Shown here: positions 1-9,136 of the stretch, one piece after another | How positions within the stretch are numbered: position 1 is the first letter of the stretch | Layout: the number at the start of each line of letters is the position of its first letter | Assembly: GCA_963707875.1 (NCBI GenBank) | Contig: CAVPRU010000001.1 | Span: 744,001 to 808,000 of the forward strand | Source of the DNA: SZUA-320 sp963707875 | GTDB lineage: Bacteria; Gemmatimonadota; Gemmatimonadetes; Gemmatimonadales; GWC2-71-9 | Direction of reading: 5' to 3' | Length of the DNA: 64,000 nt | The notes under the pieces: generated by a model | The model's database searches: none | What the model saw: the letters and a program-made list of their open reading frames with translations, nothing else | What the model was told of the DNA's origin: nothing | Position numbers and translations under genes: made by a program

Positions 1-1068
1 AGTTCTGGCCACCGACGCTGATCGGAGCCGCCGTGACGAGGTAGCTCCCTGGCACCAGTCCTACCAACGCCGCGGTCTCCGCGAGCCCCTGGCTGAAGCC
101 ACCCGGTCCGGTCACGGTCACACTGGCCGCGGTGCCTGTCGGCAGCCCGGTCACGGAAACGGTCAGTCCACCCGTGGTGATCGCGAACGACAGGCCGAGC
201 GAAACCTGGGAGGTGCCGATCGTGACGGAATAGCCGGCGGGATTCGGGGACCAGGTGTGACCCAGATGCTGAACCGGGTTGGCGGAGACCAGGTAGTTGC
301 CTGGATCGAGCCCCGTGAGAAGGTCGGCCGTGGTGGCGTTCGCGCTGAACCCCCCCGGCCCGGAAATCGTCAGCGATGCCACGCCGCCCGGTGGAAGCCC
401 GGAGGCCTGAAAGGCAAGACTGCCCGTCAGCCGGGTGAATGCCACGGTCAGCGCGACTGGGGTCGTCCCGGCACTCACGGCCGTCGGCGCACCAGGCAGG
501 GTGGGTTGGTACTGGGCGGACCCCACCACCACCGTGACCCCGCTCAGGCTGTAGACCCCGGCTGCCAGCCCGGTCAGCGTCTGCGTCCCGCTCACGGGAG
601 CATTGAAACCCCCCGGTCCGGAGAGAGTGAGGCCGGCCGGCACCCCGTCAGGCAACCCGGTCACGGCGATCGAAAGAGCACCGGTCGTCACCCCATACTG
701 GATCTGCGCCGAGGCGGACTGCCCACTGTTCACCACCACGGCCTGACTGGGGGCATCAGCCATCCAGATATGCCCACCGGAGCTGACCTCTCCCGCGAGG
801 ATGCTGTAGCTCCCGGGGGCCAGATTGCCGAGGGTCGTACCGGAGTTCAACTGCTGCTGGAAGCCACCCGGGCCGGTCACGGACACATTGGCAGGGACCC
901 CGGAGTCGAGCCCCAGGATGGTGACCACCAGAGTACCCTTGGCCAGTGGCGGGGTGAGCCCCGCGACCCGGTCTTCGCCCCCGCACAGGCGGTCGCCAGG
1001 CTCAACCCCAGCAGAACGCAAGGGAAGCTCATGCGACGACGGAGAGTCCCGAACCAAGGAACGGTCAC
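1..1068 (-). CDS. Ig-like-repeat surface lipoprotein, partial, with a frameshift
   Basis: Starts at GTG 1068 behind an AGAGG box and runs off the left edge. The first residues carry a basic stretch (RRR) and a lipobox ending LATAC, so a lipoprotein is predicted. After the signal the reading frame changes: the long open frame to position 1 encodes repeats of about 90-100 residues built round VTGPGGF, LTGL-PG-Y and G-AVTGLP motifs, at least four copies, like bacterial Ig-like or PEGA-type surface repeats. One extra base in the C run at 978-982 joins signal peptide and repeats in one frame (LATACAGGEDRVAGL). Either an indel in the assembly or a true broken gene. No enzymatic residues are seen; an adhesive or structural envelope role is inference. 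Confidence 0.6.
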
Positions 1069-1229
1069 TTAAGGTCCTCTGATTCAATCACTTGCATGAT
1101 CACACCGGGTTCCGGTGTGGAGTGGCACCAACAGGGCTCCCGGACAGAAGAGCAGGAGGTGTACCGGGACCTTGCGCCAACGGAACGCCCCGGAAGAGAT
1201 TCAGCAGACCCCACGCACAGGGAGCCACC

Positions 1230-2522
1230 ATGTCCAGCCGCCGGAGCTTCGTCGCATCCATGGTCGGGGCCGCTGCCACCCTGCCGGCGTTCCGCGAGGA
1301 AGCCATCGCCCAGGTGGCCCGGGCCGACTCGAGGGCCGGGGCACGCTCCCCGCTCGACGTCGCCGCAGACGAGTCCTACTGGGCCGAGATCCAACGGGCC
1401 TTCGATACCGACCGGACGATGGTCAATCTGAACAACGGCGGGGTCTGCCCCACTCCCACCCATGTGCTCGAGGCGATGATCCGGGACCTCCGGTTCAGCA
1501 ACGAGTTGCCGGTCGAACACATGTGGCGCGTGCTGGAGCCCCGGATCGAGAGCGTCCGCCGGGACCTCGCGGCCGACTTCGGTTGCGACATCGAGGAGAT
1601 GGCGATCACCCGCAACGCTTCCGAGGCGCTCGAGATCATGATCTTCGGGCTTGACCTGAAGCGGGGTGACGAGGTGGTGGTCTCCAATCAGAACTATGGC
1701 CGGATGCTCACCAGCTGGGACCAACGGGTCCGACGTGAGGGAATCGTCCTCAAGCAGGTCTCCTTCGACGTGCCGCCACCCTCCCAGCAGCATATTCTCG
1801 ACCGGTTCCGCGAGGCGGTCACTCCCCGGACCCGGGCGATCGAGCTTCCCCATATCACCAACCTGAGCGGCCAGATCCTCCCGATCCGGGAGATCGTGGC
1901 GATGGCGCGCCCCCTGGGCATCGAGGTGCTGGTGGATGGGGCCCACGCCTACGCCCACTTCCCGTTCACCCGGGACGATCTGGGCTGTGACTACTACGGC
2001 ACCAGCCTGCACAAGTGGCTGCTGGCCCCGATCGGCACCGGGTTTCTCTACGTCAAGAAGGACCACCAGAAGCGGCTGTGGCCCCTGATGGCGGCCACGG
2101 CAGAGATGGATGAGAACATCCGCAAGTACGAGGAGATCGGCACCCATCCGGCCGCCAACCACAACGCCATTTCGGCGGCGCTGGCCTTCCATCGCGCCAT
2201 CGGGGCCGATCGGAAGATCGCTCGGCTCCGCTACCTCAGGGACCGCTGGGCCCGACGGCTGCTGGCCGAGAGCGACCGGGTCCGGGTGCTGACGCCGCTC
2301 GATTCACCCCATGCCGGTGCCATCGGGCTGGTGGCGGTCGAGGGGATCGACACTCCCCAGCTGGGGAGCTGGCTGATGAGAGAGCATCGGGTGGTCACCA
2401 CCGGGATCGGCCACCCCGAGTTCCACGGACTCCGGATCACCCCGAACGTCTACACCACACTAGACGAGGTGGACCTCTTCGCGGACCTGATGCTGCGCGC
2501 CATCAAGCGGGGGATCGCATGA
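1230..2522 (+). CDS. Tat-exported class V aminotransferase-fold PLP enzyme
   Basis: 430 residues from ATG 1230, with GGAG five bases upstream; a longer reading frame upstream lacks a signal. The N-terminus has a twin-arginine motif (SSRRSFVASM) followed by a hydrophobic stretch, so export of the folded, cofactor-loaded protein is likely. The body is a fold-type I PLP enzyme of the class V aminotransferase/isopenicillin N epimerase group: LNNGGVCPTP near the N-terminus, DGAHAYAH with the PLP-binding Asp, and Schiff-base Lys262 in SLHKWLLAP. Substrate cannot be told from sequence. Its stop overlaps the next start (ATGA), so it is translationally coupled to the FKBP lipoprotein. Confidence 0.85.
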   Translation: MSSRRSFVASMVGAAATLPAFREEAIAQVARADSRAGARSPLDVAADESYWAEIQRAFDTDRTMVNLNNGGVCPTPTHVLEAMIRDLRFSNELPVEHMWRVLEPRIESVRRDLAADFGCDIEEMAITRNASEALEIMIFGLDLKRGDEVVVSNQNYGRMLTSWDQRVRREGIVLKQVSFDVPPPSQQHILDRFREAVTPRTRAIELPHITNLSGQILPIREIVAMARPLGIEVLVDGAHAYAHFPFTRDDLGCDYYGTSLHKWLLAPIGTGFLYVKKDHQKRLWPLMAATAEMDENIRKYEEIGTHPAANHNAISAALAFHRAIGADRKIARLRYLRDRWARRLLAESDRVRVLTPLDSPHAGAIGLVAVEGIDTPQLGSWLMREHRVVTTGIGHPEFHGLRITPNVYTTLDEVDLFADLMLRAIKRGIA

Positions 2523-3028
2523 CCAGGCTGCCGGTGACCGTCCTGGTGACGGCCCAGCTGATCGTCGGGGCCTGCACTCCCACCCCCGAGGCCGCCCCCG
2601 GGCTCGACCAGCAAACGGCGGCCCTGGCCCAGGCCGTCACGGAGCCCACCCTGCTAACCTACCACCCCGACCTCGACGTCCGGATCACCGAGATGGTCCA
2701 CCGGGCCACCGGAGTCCTCTATCGCGACGTCAAGCTGGGAACCGGCGACTCGCTGAAAGTGGGAGTGACCGCCGTGGTGCGGTACTCCGGCTGGCTGCCC
2801 GATGGGACGGCGTTCGATTCCAACCGGGATTCCGGCCCGTTTTCCTTCCGGGTCGGCGCGGGCGAAGTGATCGAGGGTTGGGACGACGGGTTGCTGGGCC
2901 TGCGGGTAGGGGGGACCCGTCAACTGATCATCCCCTACCAGATGGGCTACGGCGAGATGGGAAGTGGAAACATCCCGCCGTATGCCACGCTGGTGTTCGA
3001 AGTGGAGCTGCTCGAAGCGCGCCGCTGA
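2519..3028 (+). CDS. FKBP-type peptidyl-prolyl isomerase, lipoprotein
   Basis: 169 residues. Signal peptide with lipobox LIVGAC, so probably anchored in the periplasm. The C-terminal ~100 residues are a complete FKBP domain: VRYSGWLPDGTAFDSN, GEVIEGWDDGLLGLRVGG, IPYQMGYGE, and the closing IPPYATLVFEVELL. It catalyses cis-trans isomerisation of X-Pro bonds in exported proteins. It overlaps the preceding PLP enzyme by four bases, so the two are co-translated; it may help fold extracytoplasmic proteins. Its stop abuts the stop of the convergent gene at 3029 with no spacer. Confidence 0.9.
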   Translation: MTRLPVTVLVTAQLIVGACTPTPEAAPGLDQQTAALAQAVTEPTLLTYHPDLDVRITEMVHRATGVLYRDVKLGTGDSLKVGVTAVVRYSGWLPDGTAFDSNRDSGPFSFRVGAGEVIEGWDDGLLGLRVGGTRQLIIPYQMGYGEMGSGNIPPYATLVFEVELLEARR

Positions 3029-3529
3029 TCAGCGACCGCGGCCCTGGTCGCGGTCCCGGGGGCGGGTCTTGGCCAGCTTGGCGGCCTCGGCGGCGGCCTG
3101 CCGAAGCATCTTCTCCGGGCTCACCGGGTTGGCCCGAGGCCGGGGCAGACCCATCTTGAGCTTGAGATCCCCCTCCACCACCTCCGTGGTGATCGGCCGG
3201 CCACCCTTGACTTCGTACGAGCCGAGGATCTCTTCACCCATTCCGGCCCCCGGCAGCATCCGCTGGATCAGCGCTTCCCGGCTGGGGAGTCCCTCCAGCG
3301 AATGGTGCCTGGCCCCGGTGGCGCTCTGGACCCCGAGCAGCACGACATAGCGTGCCCCGCTCAGCCCCTTGACCGACCGAAGATCAGTCCCGGCGACCTC
3401 CCGAGCCCAGCGGAGCGCCTCCTTTTCCTGCACTGATGGTGCGCCATCCGCCCCGCGGCGGGCCTCGGCTCCGCCGGGCTGGGACTGGGTCTTGCGCAAC
3501 CGCTTCAGATACTCAGGTTCGTTACTCAT
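3029..3529 (-). CDS. hypothetical basic protein
   Basis: 166 residues, not recognised. ATG 3529 has GAGGAG six bases upstream, and a TATCTT -10-like hexamer lies at 3581-3586. No signal peptide or membrane segment. The N-terminal 50 residues and the Lys/Arg-rich C-terminus (KLAKTRPRDRDQGRGR) look disordered; the middle (ARYVVLLGVQSATGARHHSLEGLPSREALIQRM...) looks folded. The charge suggests nucleic-acid or ribosome association, but that is only a guess. It stands alone between convergent and co-directed neighbours. Confidence 0.7.
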   Translation of the reverse strand: MSNEPEYLKRLRKTQSQPGGAEARRGADGAPSVQEKEALRWAREVAGTDLRSVKGLSGARYVVLLGVQSATGARHHSLEGLPSREALIQRMLPGAGMGEEILGSYEVKGGRPITTEVVEGDLKLKMGLPRPRANPVSPEKMLRQAAAEAAKLAKTRPRDRDQGRGR

Positions 3530-3580
3530 GGTAGCTCCTCAGACACAGATACGTTCATTCACCACGCCCGACAGTGTTCG

Positions 3581-3586
3581 AAGATA
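3581..3586 (-). promoter_or_regulatory. -10-like TATCTT hexamer upstream of the hypothetical gene ending at 3029
   Basis: TATCTT on the minus strand in the only gap between the exchanger gene and the 166-residue hypothetical. It would give a transcript start near 3574 and a 5' leader of about 45 nt carrying the GAGGAG ribosome site. One of eight TANCTT hexamers at promoter-like positions in this window; no clear -35 is visible. Confidence 0.4.
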
Positions 3587-3602
3587 GTCACCCCGAGGCC
3601 CG

Positions 3603-4568
3603 TCACCACAACAGGGCGAGATACACCAGGTAGCCGGTCAGCAACACTCCACCTTCGATCCGGGACAGGTTGGATCGGAACCACAGCATCGGGAGCAGCA
3701 ACAGAGCGATCCCCAGCATCCACCACAGGTCGCTGCCGATCACCTGGGCCGCGACCGGAATCGGCTTGACGAGCGCGGTGGTCCCGATGATCGCCAGCAG
3801 GTTGAAGATGTTGGATCCGATCACATTGGCGACTGCCACCTCACCATGGCCCCGGTAGGCCGCCACCAGACTGGTGGCCAGTTCCGGAAGGCTGGTCCCC
3901 ACCGCGACCAGGGTCAGGCCGATCACTCGCTCCGGGATGTCTGCCATGCGGGCCAGCCCCACCGCGCCATCCACGAGCAGTTTGCCTCCCAGGAACAGCA
4001 TGCCGGAGCCCACCAGCACCTGCAGCAGGGCCACCGCGAGGTTCCGGCGATCGAACTCCGGCGCCCGGGTCTTGACCATCGCCTCGATCTCGGCCGCCTC
4101 CCCCGCTTTCACTTCGACACGCGAACTGTGGACCATGAAGGCGACGAACAGGATCAGACAGACGATGAAGAACCCGCCCTCCAACCGGTCGAACACGCCG
4201 TCCCGGGCCAGGAGGACGGCGACCCAGCTGGCCGCGAACATGAACGGCCACTCCAGGCGGACCGCCGAGCCGTAGACCGGGAGCGCCGTCACCATGGCGG
4301 TGATCCCGAGGATCAGGCCGATGTTGGCAATGTTGGACCCCACCACATTGCCGATCGCGATGTCCGGAGTGCCACCCAGCGCCGCGTACAGGCTCACGGC
4401 CAGCTCGGGGAGCGAGGTGCCCAGCGCCACCACGGTGAGTCCGATGACGGTGGTGGTGAGACCCAGCTGTCTGGCGATGGCCGTGGCACCCCGCACCAGC
4501 AGTTCCCCTCCCACGGTAAGGAGGGTCAGCCCTCCGGTCAGGAGGACGACCAGCAACGGAAGGCTCAT
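3603..4568 (-). CDS. calcium/sodium antiporter (CaCA family, YrbG-like)
   Basis: 321 residues with about ten hydrophobic segments. The two inverted alpha repeats of the Ca2+/cation exchanger family are clear: VVALGTSLPELAVSL with GNVVGSNIANIGLILG in the first half, and VAVGTSLPELATSL with VANVIGSNIFNLLAI in the second. The conserved Glu of each GTSLPE is the expected ion ligand. It should extrude Ca2+ in exchange for Na+ across the inner membrane. It follows the M24 peptidase gene by three bases on the same strand, so the two are probably one transcript. Confidence 0.92.
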   Translation of the reverse strand: MSLPLLVVLLTGGLTLLTVGGELLVRGATAIARQLGLTTTVIGLTVVALGTSLPELAVSLYAALGGTPDIAIGNVVGSNIANIGLILGITAMVTALPVYGSAVRLEWPFMFAASWVAVLLARDGVFDRLEGGFFIVCLILFVAFMVHSSRVEVKAGEAAEIEAMVKTRAPEFDRRNLAVALLQVLVGSGMLFLGGKLLVDGAVGLARMADIPERVIGLTLVAVGTSLPELATSLVAAYRGHGEVAVANVIGSNIFNLLAIIGTTALVKPIPVAAQVIGSDLWWMLGIALLLLPMLWFRSNLSRIEGGVLLTGYLVYLALLW

Positions 4569-4571
4569 CGA

Positions 4572-5930
4572 TCAGTGCACCAGGTGGAAGCGGCTCTGGC
4601 GCCCCTTCACCCAGCGCGGCGTGCCGTCGGCCCCGACGATGAAGTCCTCCTCCTGGGCGATGCGGACCGGCTGCCCACCCCACTCGGCGACCGGAGAGGT
4701 GACCTGCAGCTCACTGGAATACCACATGCCCGCGATCACCGGGTGATCTCCCCGACCGGGGACCCCTTCCTGGTAGTCCCACAGTCCGATCAGCGGGCCG
4801 GCCCCGTGACCGTTCAGTCCGATGGGATGGCTGTACAGCGTCCCGTTCAGCCCCTCGGAGTGCATCCGGGACCGGGTGGTACCCAGGATTTCGTTGCCGG
4901 TGCGACCGGGCCGGGTCTCCTCGAACAGCAGGTCCTGGAGCCGGTTGGCATTCCGCATGGCCTGCTGCAGCCCCGGCGGCGGTTCGGTCTCGCCGACCCG
5001 GAGGACGTAGGCCATGTGCTGGGTGTCGGTGTTGAGCCGGAGCGCGGTGATCCCCACATCGCAGTGGAGCACGTCGCCGCGCAGGATGATCGGATCGTCC
5101 CCCAGGCTCTCCCCGCTGACCCCTCGTCGCTGCACGTCGATCGAAGGCTGGAACCAGGTCCCCAGGCCGAGGTCGTTGACCCGCTGCCGCCACCACCAGA
5201 CCAGGTCACTGGTCCGGGTGGTGCCCGGGTCGATGACCCGCGAGGAATACATCTCCTCGATCAGACTCCAGACCAGGTCCTGGAGCTGGCGGTAGCTGGC
5301 CTCTTCCTCAGGAAGCCTCCAGGCCAGGAAGTCCACGGCCAGACCCTCGGCTGGCCGCAGCCGGGCGGACCACTGCGGCCCCAGCGCCTCCCGCATCCCG
5401 TCGTATTCCCCGCTGCTGAGTCCGTCGGCAAAAGCCCAGGTGCGGGACATGTTGATGGCGATGACCCTCGGGTTGCGAGCGGCGATCACCTGCTTGAGCA
5501 CCTCCCACTGCTGGTCCCCCCACAGTTCCGCCATCGGCCCGGCCACCCCCGCATCGACCCTGGTGGTGGTGCGGACCGCCTGGTACAGCCCTCCCTGACT
5601 CGACCCGCCCAGAGCGATCCGCTCGACCCCCAGCTCAGGACCCCGGTCGAAAAACAGGTAGATGGTCCGGCGCCGGGCCGCGAAGGTGGTGGGTGAGACC
5701 ATGGCGAGGAAGGTGGGGTCCTCATTGTACTCCCGCATCGGGATCACCCACATGTCGACGCCGTACTGCCGCATCAGGGCCGGAAGCTGGGACTCCAGCC
5801 GTCGGGCCAACCAGGACTGCTGGAGATCGGCCTGTTCCCGGAGGGTGCCGAACGGGCGATCGGGGGCCTGGGCCGAAAGGGAGGCCGGGGCCGCCAGCAG
5901 GAGCAGCAGGGTCAGGGACGGGTGGCGCAT
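4572..5930 (-). CDS. secreted M24-family (Xaa-Pro aminopeptidase-like) metallopeptidase
   Basis: 452 residues from ATG 5930, chosen because AGGAG lies seven bases upstream and the protein then begins with a clean Sec signal (MRHPSLTLLLLLAAPASLSA). The C-terminal half has the pita-bread layout: LHCDVGIT and LNTDTQHM for the first metal-binding Asp residues, then SHPIGLNGHGAG, which replaces the usual HGIGH stretch. The first metal motif is less canonical than in PepP (no YxSD), so activity may differ. The N-terminal domain resembles the creatinase/prolidase N-domain. Role: exported dipeptide or Xaa-Pro cleavage, inferred. Confidence 0.85.
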   Translation of the reverse strand: MRHPSLTLLLLLAAPASLSAQAPDRPFGTLREQADLQQSWLARRLESQLPALMRQYGVDMWVIPMREYNEDPTFLAMVSPTTFAARRRTIYLFFDRGPELGVERIALGGSSQGGLYQAVRTTTRVDAGVAGPMAELWGDQQWEVLKQVIAARNPRVIAINMSRTWAFADGLSSGEYDGMREALGPQWSARLRPAEGLAVDFLAWRLPEEEASYRQLQDLVWSLIEEMYSSRVIDPGTTRTSDLVWWWRQRVNDLGLGTWFQPSIDVQRRGVSGESLGDDPIILRGDVLHCDVGITALRLNTDTQHMAYVLRVGETEPPPGLQQAMRNANRLQDLLFEETRPGRTGNEILGTTRSRMHSEGLNGTLYSHPIGLNGHGAGPLIGLWDYQEGVPGRGDHPVIAGMWYSSELQVTSPVAEWGGQPVRIAQEEDFIVGADGTPRWVKGRQSRFHLVH

Positions 5931-6073
5931 CGTGAGACTCCTGAGAGAATGGGACGGGGACCTTCCCGCGAGTACAATGCCCGGAAGGACGGCCGGGGGC
6001 AAGCTTGCGCGGCCCTCCCGCTCTGGTGATCATCCGTCGGTTCCACAATCCGGAAATCACGGGGAGAGTCGTC

Positions 6074-7603
6074 TTGCTGGCTTCAGCGCTTTGGTTTACC
6101 GGGGGGGCTCCCGAGAGCTTCGTCTCCACCACGGACCCGGTCTCGCAAGGCATCGTGGGGACCGTCATCGTCCTGGTGTTCGCCTTCCTGGTGATCGAGA
6201 AGGCCCATCGGGTGCTGGTGGTCTTTTCGGCGGCGGCACTGCTCCTGGCAATCAGCTACCTGACACCGTATCAGCTGATCTCCTTCGAGGCTGCGGGGCG
6301 CTCGCTCGACCTGAACGTGCTGTTCCTGCTGGCCGGGATGATGGCCTTTGTCGGTGTCCTCAAGACCACCGGCGTGTTCCCCTGGGCGGTGCATCGGCTC
6401 CTGAATCGCGCCGGGGGCCGGACCATCATCATCCAGGCCCTGATCATCTGGTTTACCGGCCTCGTGTCGGCCCTGGCCGACAACGTGACGACCGTCATCT
6501 TCCTGACCCCGATGGCCATCGAGATCGCTCGCCGCACCGGGGTCCGGCCGATGGTCTACCTGCTGCCGATGATCATGGGTGCCAACATCGGCGGAGCCGC
6601 GACCCTGATCGGCGACCCGCCCAACATCCTGATCGCGTCGGGCGCCGACCTGCTGTTCATGGATTTTGTCCGTGACCTCACGGTCCCGATCCTGATCATG
6701 ATGCTGATGCTGGAGTGGTTTTCCCGGCGCTACTACATCCAGGACCTCGAGAACCCGAGCGCCACGATCGCCGCCGAGGGCCCGCCACCCGAGATCCAGG
6801 ACCGGACCCTGCTGACCTGGTCGCTCGGGGTGGGGGTCATCGTCTTTGCCGGATTTGCGACCCACGGGATCACCCACATGCCGGTGGCGGTGCCGGCGAT
6901 CGTCGGGGCCGCGGTCCTCCTGGTGGCGCAGGACGTGCTCTACCTCCGGCGCCACCGTCCGACCCATTCGGAGCGGGAGCACGGACTGCTCCAAGTCATC
7001 GAGAAGGAGATCGAGTGGCCCACCCTCTCGTTCTTCGCCTTTCTGTTCATCGCGGTCGGCGCGGCGGTGGAAACCGGCCTGATTGAAACCCTCGCCGAGG
7101 GACTGGTCGCGTTTGTCCGCTTCGGTGAGACCACTTTCAGCCTGTCACCGGCGGGGAGCACGGTATTCGCCGCCCTGGCCATCTGCTGGGCCGCCGGGGT
7201 GTTCTCCGCCCTGGTGGACAACATTCCATTCGTGGCCGTGGCCATTCCGATCGTGGCCCGCCTGGCCGGGGAGATGCCCGGCGATCCGTTGGTCCTCTGG
7301 TGGGCCCTCGCTCTGGGTGCCTGCCTCGGCGGGAACGGCAGCCCGATCGGGGCCTCCGCCAACGTGATGGTCATCGGTCTGGCCGAGCGGATGGGCTCGG
7401 CCATCGGCTTCCGGGAGTTTCTCCGGATGGGGGTCCCGGTTACGGCCATGACCCTGGCCGCCTCGTCGCTGTTCCTGGCGGGGTATGTCTACCTCGGCAC
7501 CGGTGGCGTCTTCAAAGTCGGTCTGGCCATCCTGACCGCACTGGCCATCTGGCGGGCCTTTGCCGCGACCCGCCCGCCGTTCGTCCCCCGCGCTGAGTCC
7601 TAG
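6074..7603 (+). CDS. ArsB/NhaD-superfamily ion transporter, copy 1
   Basis: 509 residues from TTG 6074, chosen over earlier in-frame starts because GGGGAG lies six bases upstream and the length then matches the adjacent paralogue (510). About twelve hydrophobic segments. Family signs: LADNVTTVIFLTPMAIEIA, MGANIGGAATLIGDPPNILI in the first half, and the matching VDNIPFVAVAIPIV and CLGGNGSPIGASANVMVIG in the second; these repeats form the ion site in ArsB/NhaD/SLC13-type carriers. A Na+/H+ antiporter or anion carrier role is possible; the substrate is not resolved. Its stop is directly followed by the ATG of a close paralogue. Confidence 0.87.
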   Translation: MLASALWFTGGAPESFVSTTDPVSQGIVGTVIVLVFAFLVIEKAHRVLVVFSAAALLLAISYLTPYQLISFEAAGRSLDLNVLFLLAGMMAFVGVLKTTGVFPWAVHRLLNRAGGRTIIIQALIIWFTGLVSALADNVTTVIFLTPMAIEIARRTGVRPMVYLLPMIMGANIGGAATLIGDPPNILIASGADLLFMDFVRDLTVPILIMMLMLEWFSRRYYIQDLENPSATIAAEGPPPEIQDRTLLTWSLGVGVIVFAGFATHGITHMPVAVPAIVGAAVLLVAQDVLYLRRHRPTHSEREHGLLQVIEKEIEWPTLSFFAFLFIAVGAAVETGLIETLAEGLVAFVRFGETTFSLSPAGSTVFAALAICWAAGVFSALVDNIPFVAVAIPIVARLAGEMPGDPLVLWWALALGACLGGNGSPIGASANVMVIGLAERMGSAIGFREFLRMGVPVTAMTLAASSLFLAGYVYLGTGGVFKVGLAILTALAIWRAFAATRPPFVPRAES

Positions 7604-9136
7604 ATGGCACCACTCGGTGTCCTTCTCCTGACCGACCCCTCTGCCGGTGAGGGCTTGCTGTCCACGACCGATCCCACCTCCCAGGCCCTGGTGGCGGGCA
7701 TCGTCATCGGCACCTTCGTCCTGCTGGCCCTGGAGCGGGTCCACCGGGTCCTGGTGGTACTTGGCGCGGTCTCGACCCTCTGGCTGGTGAGCTACCTCAC
7801 GCCCTGGAAGCTGATCAGCTTCGAGGGCGCCGGTCGAGCCCTGGACCTGAACGTCCTCATCCTCCTGGCCTCGATGATGGCCCTGGTGGGGGTCCTCAAG
7901 ACGACCGGCGTCTTCCCGTGGGCGGTGCAGCGACTGCTGGCGCGCGCCCAGGGCAACCCGCGGGTCATCCAGCGGCTGATCATCTGGTTTACCGGGATCG
8001 TGTCGTCGGTGGCGGACAACGTCACGACCGTGATCTTCGTGACCCCGATGGCCACCGACATGGCCCGGCGCACCGGGGTGGCGGCGGCAGCGTACCTGCT
8101 TCCGATGATCATGGCCTCCAACATCGGCGGGACCGCCACCCTGATCGGTGACCCGCCCAACATCCTGATCGGTTCGGCGACCGGGCTCAGCTTCATGGCG
8201 TTCGTCGCCAACCTGGCCATTCCGATCGCGTGCATGATGGTTCTGCTGGAGTGGATGGCCCGCCGGACCTTCGATTCCGCCCTCACCCGTCAGAGCGATC
8301 CCGGATCCACCCCGGCACCCGCGGTGATTACCGACCCGGTCCTGCTCCGCTGGGGACTGGGGATCTCGCTGCTGGTCTTCGCGGGGTTCGTGACCCACGG
8401 ACAGACCGGAATGCCGGTGGCGGTCCCGGCCCTGATCGGCGCCGCGACCCTGCTCGTCGTGCAGGACGCGCTGTACCTCCGGACCCACCGACCCACCCAA
8501 TCCGAGCGGGAGCACGGGCTGCTCGAAGTGGTGGAACGGGAGATCGAGTGGCCTACCCTGGCCTTCTTCGTCTTTCTCTTCATCGTGGTGGGGGCCGCGG
8601 TACAGACCGGGCTGATGGACACCGTGGCGGCGGCGTTGTCCCGGGCGATCGCCCGAGGCCAGGAGGGCTTCGGGCTGAGCGGGCCGGCCACCCTGGTCCT
8701 GGCCGCCCTGGTCATCTGCTGGGCCAGCGGCGTGCTGTCGGGGCTGGTCGACAACATCCCCTTCGTGGCGGTGGCGATCCCGATCGTCGCCCGGCTCTCA
8801 GGCCAGCTCCCAGGCTCCGGGAATACCCTCTGGTGGGCCCTGGCTCTCGGCGCCTGCCTGGGCGGCAACGCCACGGCGATCGGGGCCTCCGCCAACGTGA
8901 CGGTGGTGGGGATCGCGGAACGAGAGGGCACCCGGATCCGGTTCGCGGACTTCGCCCGGTTCGGCGTTCCGGTGACCGCGATGAGTCTCGGGATCAGTTC
9001 GCTGTTCCTGGTGGGGTGGGTCTATCTGACCGAGACCCGGGTCAGGCTGCTCGGGCTCCTGCTGCTGGGCACCCTGCTGGCGATCGGTCGTCTGGCCGGC
9101 CGCCCCGCTACCAGTACTGCCACTCCCCGGTCATGA
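7604..9136 (+). CDS. ArsB/NhaD-superfamily ion transporter, copy 2
   Basis: 510 residues, collinear with copy 1 over its whole length: LSTTDPTSQALV versus VSTTDPVSQGIV, the same YLTPWKLISFEGAGR core, GDPPNILIGSATG, VDNIPFVAVAIPIV and GGNATAIGASANVTV. The ATG directly follows the stop of copy 1 without an intervening base, so translation is probably coupled and the pair could form a heterodimer or serve two related ions. The last 29 bases overlap the convergent CPBP protease gene. Clear local duplication, already diverged. Confidence 0.88.
   Translation: MAPLGVLLLTDPSAGEGLLSTTDPTSQALVAGIVIGTFVLLALERVHRVLVVLGAVSTLWLVSYLTPWKLISFEGAGRALDLNVLILLASMMALVGVLKTTGVFPWAVQRLLARAQGNPRVIQRLIIWFTGIVSSVADNVTTVIFVTPMATDMARRTGVAAAAYLLPMIMASNIGGTATLIGDPPNILIGSATGLSFMAFVANLAIPIACMMVLLEWMARRTFDSALTRQSDPGSTPAPAVITDPVLLRWGLGISLLVFAGFVTHGQTGMPVAVPALIGAATLLVVQDALYLRTHRPTQSEREHGLLEVVEREIEWPTLAFFVFLFIVVGAAVQTGLMDTVAAALSRAIARGQEGFGLSGPATLVLAALVICWASGVLSGLVDNIPFVAVAIPIVARLSGQLPGSGNTLWWALALGACLGGNATAIGASANVTVVGIAEREGTRIRFADFARFGVPVTAMSLGISSLFLVGWVYLTETRVRLLGLLLLGTLLAIGRLAGRPATSTATPRS

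Noticed and set aside
1085..1097. GCAAGTGATTGA shared with 45922-45935 as a regulatory motif
   Set aside because: A single 12-base match is expected by chance in 64 kb, and no further copies were noticed.
3846..5696. Open frame of 616 codons on the plus strand
   Set aside because: Opposite the exchanger and M24 peptidase genes; low-complexity and no start site.
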